Assembly (NCBI RefSeq): GCF_039595935.1
Contig: NZ_JBCNKR010000004.1
Coordinates: forward strand, 1,301,001-1,365,000
Direction: 5' to 3'
Length of the DNA stretch: 64,000 bases
From: Flavobacterium sp.
Lineage (GTDB): Bacteria > Bacteroidota > Bacteroidia > Flavobacteriales > Flavobacteriaceae
The notes beneath the pieces are model-generated. The model had not been told where the DNA came from. It made no database searches and worked only from the letters and a program-made list of their open reading frames with translations. The translations under genes and the position numbers were made by a program. Shown here in pieces: positions 60,844-64,000 of this stretch (its first letter is position 1; the number at the start of each line of letters is the position of its first letter).

Positions 60844-61479
60844 CTATTTTAAAATCAGCGTTCCAAAAGAACTGGCGATATGAAAATTTGGAGTTTCCGT
60901 ATTTGGATTTACCCACGTAATCCACGTTGGTTCAAAAAGTTTATTCTCTTGTTTGATATATTTGGCTCTGAAAATTCCGGCTTCAATAACGTTATCTTTT
61001 ATCAATTGAAAATTTTTCAGCGATTGAATGCTGACTGAGAATTCTACAATAAAATGATCGCTTTTTATACTTGATTTCACCGACAGATTATTTTCTGGCC
61101 AATTCCAGTCAAAATCAAATCTTTTTTTAGGAGAAGCCATAAAATCCATAATTCTTGGCGTCGGATCAATTTCCAGACAATAATACGGATTCAGGTTTTC
61201 ATCTGTTCTGAAAAAAATTTCTACGCGGTCTGATTCTCCAATACTGTCAATAGAATCGTCTTGTCTGTCAATGTGTATGTTATCATCATAAACCTTGTAG
61301 CAGAAATACATATTTTCGGTATCCCATAACGATCTGAATTCTATTTTTTCAGGTTCTAAATCGCTCCAGGGCGAAGTAAAATCGGTTAGAATTTCTGCCT
61401 GATTCCAAAAAGGATTATCTCCCAAACCATTTATTTGTAAAATGTTTTTTTCGATTCGGTTTACATTGTAATTTTTCAT
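60844..61479 (-). CDS. CBM9-like carbohydrate-binding protein
   Basis: The 211-residue form begins MKNYNVNRIEKNILQINGLG. The family-9-like carbohydrate-binding domain covers most of it: KIEFRSLWDTENMYFCYKVYDDNIHI, SDRVEIFFR, YYCLEIDPTPRIMDFMA, FDFDWNWP. A longer frame begins at 61546-61548 overlapping the stop of the upstream gene, but its first 23 residues are encoded by a hairpin with a T-run, so the ATG at 61477-61479 is preferred. It has no signal peptide in this form and may act in the cytoplasm or be mis-started. Confidence 0.65.
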   Translation of the reverse strand: MKNYNVNRIEKNILQINGLGDNPFWNQAEILTDFTSPWSDLEPEKIEFRSLWDTENMYFCYKVYDDNIHIDRQDDSIDSIGESDRVEIFFRTDENLNPYYCLEIDPTPRIMDFMASPKKRFDFDWNWPENNLSVKSSIKSDHFIVEFSVSIQSLKNFQLIKDNVIEAGIFRAKYIKQENKLFEPTWITWVNPNTETPNFHIASSFGTLILK

Positions 61480-61499
61480 TTTAAAAAGGTACGAAATTT

Positions 61500-61539
61500 T
61501 AAAAAGAAAAAGGAGCAAAAGAAAAAATCTTCTGCCCCT
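61500..61539 (-). terminator. Intrinsic terminator after the beta-helix gene
   Basis: On the minus strand AGGGGCAGAAG and CTTTTGCTCCT pair with two G-U wobbles, followed by TTTTTCTTTTT. It stands between the beta-helix gene and the preferred start of the CBM9-like gene. Confidence 0.65.
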
Positions 61540-61547
61540 GAACTGCA

Positions 61548-63410
61548 TTATTTTAAGTAAATTTTATTGTGTGTTATTTCGTTATCAGCATTAATTTGAA
61601 GGATAATTAATTGGGAATTTACCTTTAAACCTGAAATATTAATTCTTGCTGATTCAACAGAACTGAAATCTTGTTTTAAAAGCTCTCTTCCATTTAAATC
61701 CAATAAAATCACATTAGCTGATTTGACACTTTTTCCGAAATTAATATTGATTTCATCTGAAGCCGGATTTGGGAAAACAGAAAAACTCGCTGCTGTTTGT
61801 TCTTCGGCAACTGCGATATTTGCTTTTTTAGCTGTTGATCCTGTCTGAAGTTCAGAACATCCAATATCGATTCTTCCGTTTCTTTTTCGAATATCATCAT
61901 CAAAATCCAAAGTTCCTGAATAAGTCGAATTGTAAGTTGGATCTCCTTTATCTGTCGCAAAAGCTCCAGAAACCAGTGTAAAATTAAAAGTTGCAGCGTT
62001 TGTAAATCCTGGTAAACCAACTACAGAATTAACATCTTGTCCTGTTGTTGTGGCAAACTGCGCCGCGTTATACGATCCAGTTGTTGAGCTTCCGTTAAAA
62101 CTTGTTCCCGTTAAATCGATGATAAAATCAGTATTTGTTTCTCTGTAATATAAATTGTAGTTTGAAACAAAACCTGAAATTGTATATCCGTATGAAGCTA
62201 AAAATGCTTTTTTATTGGTCGTTGCATACATGATATTGTTTTTATAAGTGATTCCAGAACTGTTTTGAAAATGTACTTCACCTCCAAAATTATCAGCCAA
62301 TGTAGCAACCGAAGTTCCTTGAATAGTTGTAACTCCGTTAATGGTTGCACCGGTTCTGTTTTTATAAAAAGTATTATTGAAGATTTTGGTATTCGCAACA
62401 CTTGTTGTGTAACCAGAACCGTTAACACCTCCAAAAATTGCTCCGGTTATTACATTGTTATAAACCGAATTGTTGTTTACAATATGTCCTGTAGAAAGTC
62501 CGCCGTTTCCGGTTGAAGTATTTTGTTCTGCACCAACAGAAAGCCCTACTCCACATCTAAAAACTTCATTTCTTTGTACCGTAATGTTTAAAGCTCCGTC
62601 AACATAAATTCCGGCACTGTTTGCAACTGCACTCATACAATTAAAAACTTCGTTTGAAGCAATTATACCATTTCGCGCCTGATTATTACTTGAAGCTCCG
62701 GTTGATAAATAATTCCCAGCAGCCACAATTCCGATATTGGCAATATCATAAACCGTATTTCCTGAAACCGAAAATCCGTTTACGTTTCCTGTTACCGTAA
62801 CAGCTTCTCCCCAGCCGGTAGCACAATTGTTTACTTCATTATTATCGATTTTTACGTTTGTAATGGCATAAGTTCCGTTTCCACCATCTACTTTAATGGC
62901 GTTGGCCACAATACCGCTGTTTGCAGGAATTGCCGAAAGATTATTACTGGTCCAGCCGATATTTTTAACAATACAATTTTTGATTGTGATGTTATTTAAA
63001 TTGGCTGTTGCGCCAGAATTGGCCAAAATCCAGATTCCTTTACTTCCGTTTCCAATTTTGTTCGAAATAGTCAAACCGTCAATGGTAACATTGCTAGTAT
63101 TTACGATTCCAAGAACATAAGTATCTGTACTTGTCCATCCGGAAGCATTTACAATAACGGCTCCAGATCCGCTTTTTTGGATTGTTAAAGGTTTTCCAAC
63201 ATAAATTGGACCTGTTACGGCATAAGTTCCGGAAAGTACTAAAACGGTTCCTCCAGATGGCGCGGCCTGAACTCCTTTTACAATCGTTTTATAAGGAAGC
63301 GCGGCAGTTCCTGTTCCTGTTGTATCGTTTCCTGTTGTAGAAACATAGGTTTGCGAAAAACCTTGTATAAAGCAGAATAAAATAAAAAATGTAATTTTCT
63401 TGACTTTCAT
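61548..63410 (-). CDS. Secreted right-handed parallel beta-helix protein with T9SS sorting domain
   Basis: The 620-residue protein starts with a signal peptide (MKVKKITFFILFCFIQGFSQ), then a DUF1565-like opening YVSTTGNDTTGTGTAALPYKTI. About 450 residues of repeated short beta-turn units follow (NVTIDGLTISN, NITIKNCIVKN, GFSVSGNTVYDI), typical of a pectate-lyase-like beta-helix. The C-terminal 80 residues (SFSVFPNPASDEININFG to THNKIYLK) are a T9SS type A sorting domain. It is thus a surface or secreted glycan-binding or -cleaving protein. Start ATG at 63408-63410. Two operators lie 210-300 bases upstream. Confidence 0.82.
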   Translation of the reverse strand: MKVKKITFFILFCFIQGFSQTYVSTTGNDTTGTGTAALPYKTIVKGVQAAPSGGTVLVLSGTYAVTGPIYVGKPLTIQKSGSGAVIVNASGWTSTDTYVLGIVNTSNVTIDGLTISNKIGNGSKGIWILANSGATANLNNITIKNCIVKNIGWTSNNLSAIPANSGIVANAIKVDGGNGTYAITNVKIDNNEVNNCATGWGEAVTVTGNVNGFSVSGNTVYDIANIGIVAAGNYLSTGASSNNQARNGIIASNEVFNCMSAVANSAGIYVDGALNITVQRNEVFRCGVGLSVGAEQNTSTGNGGLSTGHIVNNNSVYNNVITGAIFGGVNGSGYTTSVANTKIFNNTFYKNRTGATINGVTTIQGTSVATLADNFGGEVHFQNSSGITYKNNIMYATTNKKAFLASYGYTISGFVSNYNLYYRETNTDFIIDLTGTSFNGSSTTGSYNAAQFATTTGQDVNSVVGLPGFTNAATFNFTLVSGAFATDKGDPTYNSTYSGTLDFDDDIRKRNGRIDIGCSELQTGSTAKKANIAVAEEQTAASFSVFPNPASDEININFGKSVKSANVILLDLNGRELLKQDFSSVESARINISGLKVNSQLIILQINADNEITHNKIYLK

Positions 63411-63574
63411 AATTTTGATATTTTGGGTTAACAACTAAAAAAAATTATAGATAGAATATTGCAATATTTTCTATTTCAAATACGCTTTTTCTGTACTTCA
63501 ATTTCGAACTCAAAAACATCGTTTTAATGTTCTATTTTATTCTTTTTGAATAACATAAAAAAGCTTATTTCTGA

Positions 63575-63604
63575 CTAAAGTAAATATTGTATTCTAATTT
63601 GCAA
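63575..63604 (-). promoter_or_regulatory. Promoter of the beta-helix operon (TTG-N19-TACTTTAG)
   Basis: Minus-strand TTG (63602-63604) and TACTTTAG (63575-63582) are 19 bases apart. The -7 octamer is identical to that of the nucleotidyltransferase operon. The operator edge is 41 bp upstream of the -7 box. Confidence 0.6.
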
Positions 63605-63622
63605 GAAAATAATTAGAAAAAA

Positions 63623-63636
63623 TGTGTTCGAACACA
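63623..63636. promoter_or_regulatory. Palindromic operator 5 (TGTGTTCGAACACA)
   Basis: A perfect 14-bp palindrome and the best copy of the family. Confidence 0.78.
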
Positions 63637-63699
63637 AAATTTTAATATTTTGAAAGTTTTTTATTACATGCTTTTAATGTTTTTTGAATAAATACAAAA

Positions 63700-63713
63700 T
63701 GTGTTTGAGCACA
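63700..63713. promoter_or_regulatory. Palindromic operator 6 (TGTGTTTGAGCACA)
   Basis: Matches at 12 of 14 positions; its centre is 77 bp from operator 5. Confidence 0.6.
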
Positions 63714-63760
63714 AATAAATATTATACTACAAAATAATTTATTTTAAAATTTGAAGTATA

Positions 63761-63802
63761 AAAAAACTGCCTTTAAAATTTAGGTTTTAAAGGCAGTTTT
63801 TT
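63761..63802 (-). terminator. Intrinsic terminator of the right-edge MFS gene
   Basis: AAAAAACTGCCTTTAAAA (63761-63778) with its complement at 63785-63802, a perfect 18-bp stem with a 6-base loop. Confidence 0.88.
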
Positions 63803-63819
63803 ATTCGTAATTCTGAGTC

Positions 63820-64000
63820 TTAATTTTTCAATCTGTATTTATTGAAAATGATAAAAACTACACCTACAATTAAGAGTAAAGAGATGTTCGCTAATCCTAA
63901 TAAAAATTGACTTTTTACTGCATAAATATTTACGAAACTATAACTAAAAAGTGCACTTACCATATAAGCGCCACCACCGGTTAATCCGCTGGCAACTCCG
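63820..64000 (-). CDS. C-terminal end of an MFS-type transporter, cut by the window edge
   Basis: The minus strand from the right edge reads GVASGLTGGGAYMVSALFSY and continues through two hydrophobic helices to IIFNKYRLKN and the TAA at 63820-63822. About 60 residues are visible. The glycine-rich loop and two helices followed by a short basic tail look like helices 11-12 of a major-facilitator transporter. The substrate cannot be told from this part. It converges on nothing; its terminator lies directly downstream, before the beta-helix control region. Confidence 0.6.
   Translation of the reverse strand, partial: GVASGLTGGGAYMVSALFSYSFVNIYAVKSQFLLGLANISLLLIVGVVFIIFNKYRLKN

Larger units (their letters stand above)
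63411..63819. other. Regulatory gap upstream of the beta-helix gene
   Basis: The 409 bases contain the leader, promoter (63575-63604), operators 5 and 6, and the terminator of the gene entering from the right edge. No gene was found. Confidence 0.6.

Noticed and set aside
61480..61548. Longer CBM9-like protein with a signal-peptide-like N-terminus beginning at 61548
   Set aside because: The hydrophobic N-terminus is encoded by a terminator hairpin and its T-run, so the start at 61479 fits better, though the overlap with the preceding stop leaves some doubt.
1..64000. CRISPR array, prophage, complete insertion sequence, rRNA or ordinary tRNA genes
   Set aside because: No regularly spaced direct repeats, phage genes, terminal inverted repeats with a full transposase, or cloverleaf genes other than tmRNA were seen.

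Overview
The window looks like a chromosome segment of a Flavobacterium-type member of the Bacteroidota. The DNA is AT-rich, start codons lack Shine-Dalgarno sequences, and promoters carry the Bacteroidota -7 box TAnnTTTG. There is a SusC/SusD pair, a type IX secretion (T9SS) C-terminal sorting domain, lipoproteins with Ser/Asp-rich residues after the lipid cysteine, and a tmRNA whose tag reads GENNYALAA. Both ends cut genes: an OxyR-type regulator on the left and an MFS transporter on the right.

Layout. 0-13 kb: housekeeping and envelope genes (oxyR, mnmD, ilvE, a MazG-like pyrophosphohydrolase, an SRPBCC membrane protein, an ECF sigma / anti-sigma / periplasmic sensor operon, a beta-propeller protein, a Tyr/Asn-rich lipoprotein behind a sigma-54-like promoter, kup, an RsmB-type methyltransferase). 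13-24 kb: menE, a CPBP protease, arsC-like, a frameshifted outer-membrane beta-barrel gene, a 57-residue membrane protein, fumC, a saccharopine dehydrogenase-like enzyme, a serine hydrolase and ssrA. 24-40 kb: an SDR enzyme, an AraC regulator, the oxidative pentose phosphate genes gnd-zwf-pgl (zwf frameshifted), an AraC remnant, a five-PAS histidine kinase with its receiver, a frameshifted acyltransferase, small orphans, and a TonB receptor divergent from a MocR-type regulator that lacks the PLP lysine.

40.6-63.7 kb is the most coherent system, an amino-sugar (probably GalNAc) utilisation locus. One minus-strand operon encodes SusC, SusD, a DUF4874/DUF4832 lipoprotein, a PKD lipoprotein, an HGSNAT-like membrane acetyltransferase and a GH109 alpha-N-acetylgalactosaminidase. 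A second encodes a sugar nucleotidyltransferase, a NahK-like kinase, a UDP-hexosamine 4-epimerase and an FHS sugar transporter, followed by separate NagB-PIG-L fusion and GlmM-type mutase genes. A third encodes a T9SS-exported beta-helix protein and a CBM9-like protein. A LacI-family gene lies divergent to the second operon. Six copies of a palindrome near TGTGTTCGAACACA lie in three pairs upstream of these operons. In every case the nearest copy starts 40-41 bp upstream of a nearly identical -7 box (TAnnTTAG, with -33 TTG at N19 in two of three). This suggests one regulon in which the LacI-type protein binds at an activator-like position.

Intergenic space is full of small dispersed repeats: a palindromic element present twice with compensatory changes, a 3'-end hairpin family with a conserved wobble pair, a nested repeat with 54-bp tandem units, and perfect palindromes. 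Three genes are broken by single-base changes in A/T homopolymers, which could be sequencing errors or real mutations. No CRISPR array, complete insertion sequence, rRNA or ordinary tRNA was seen.
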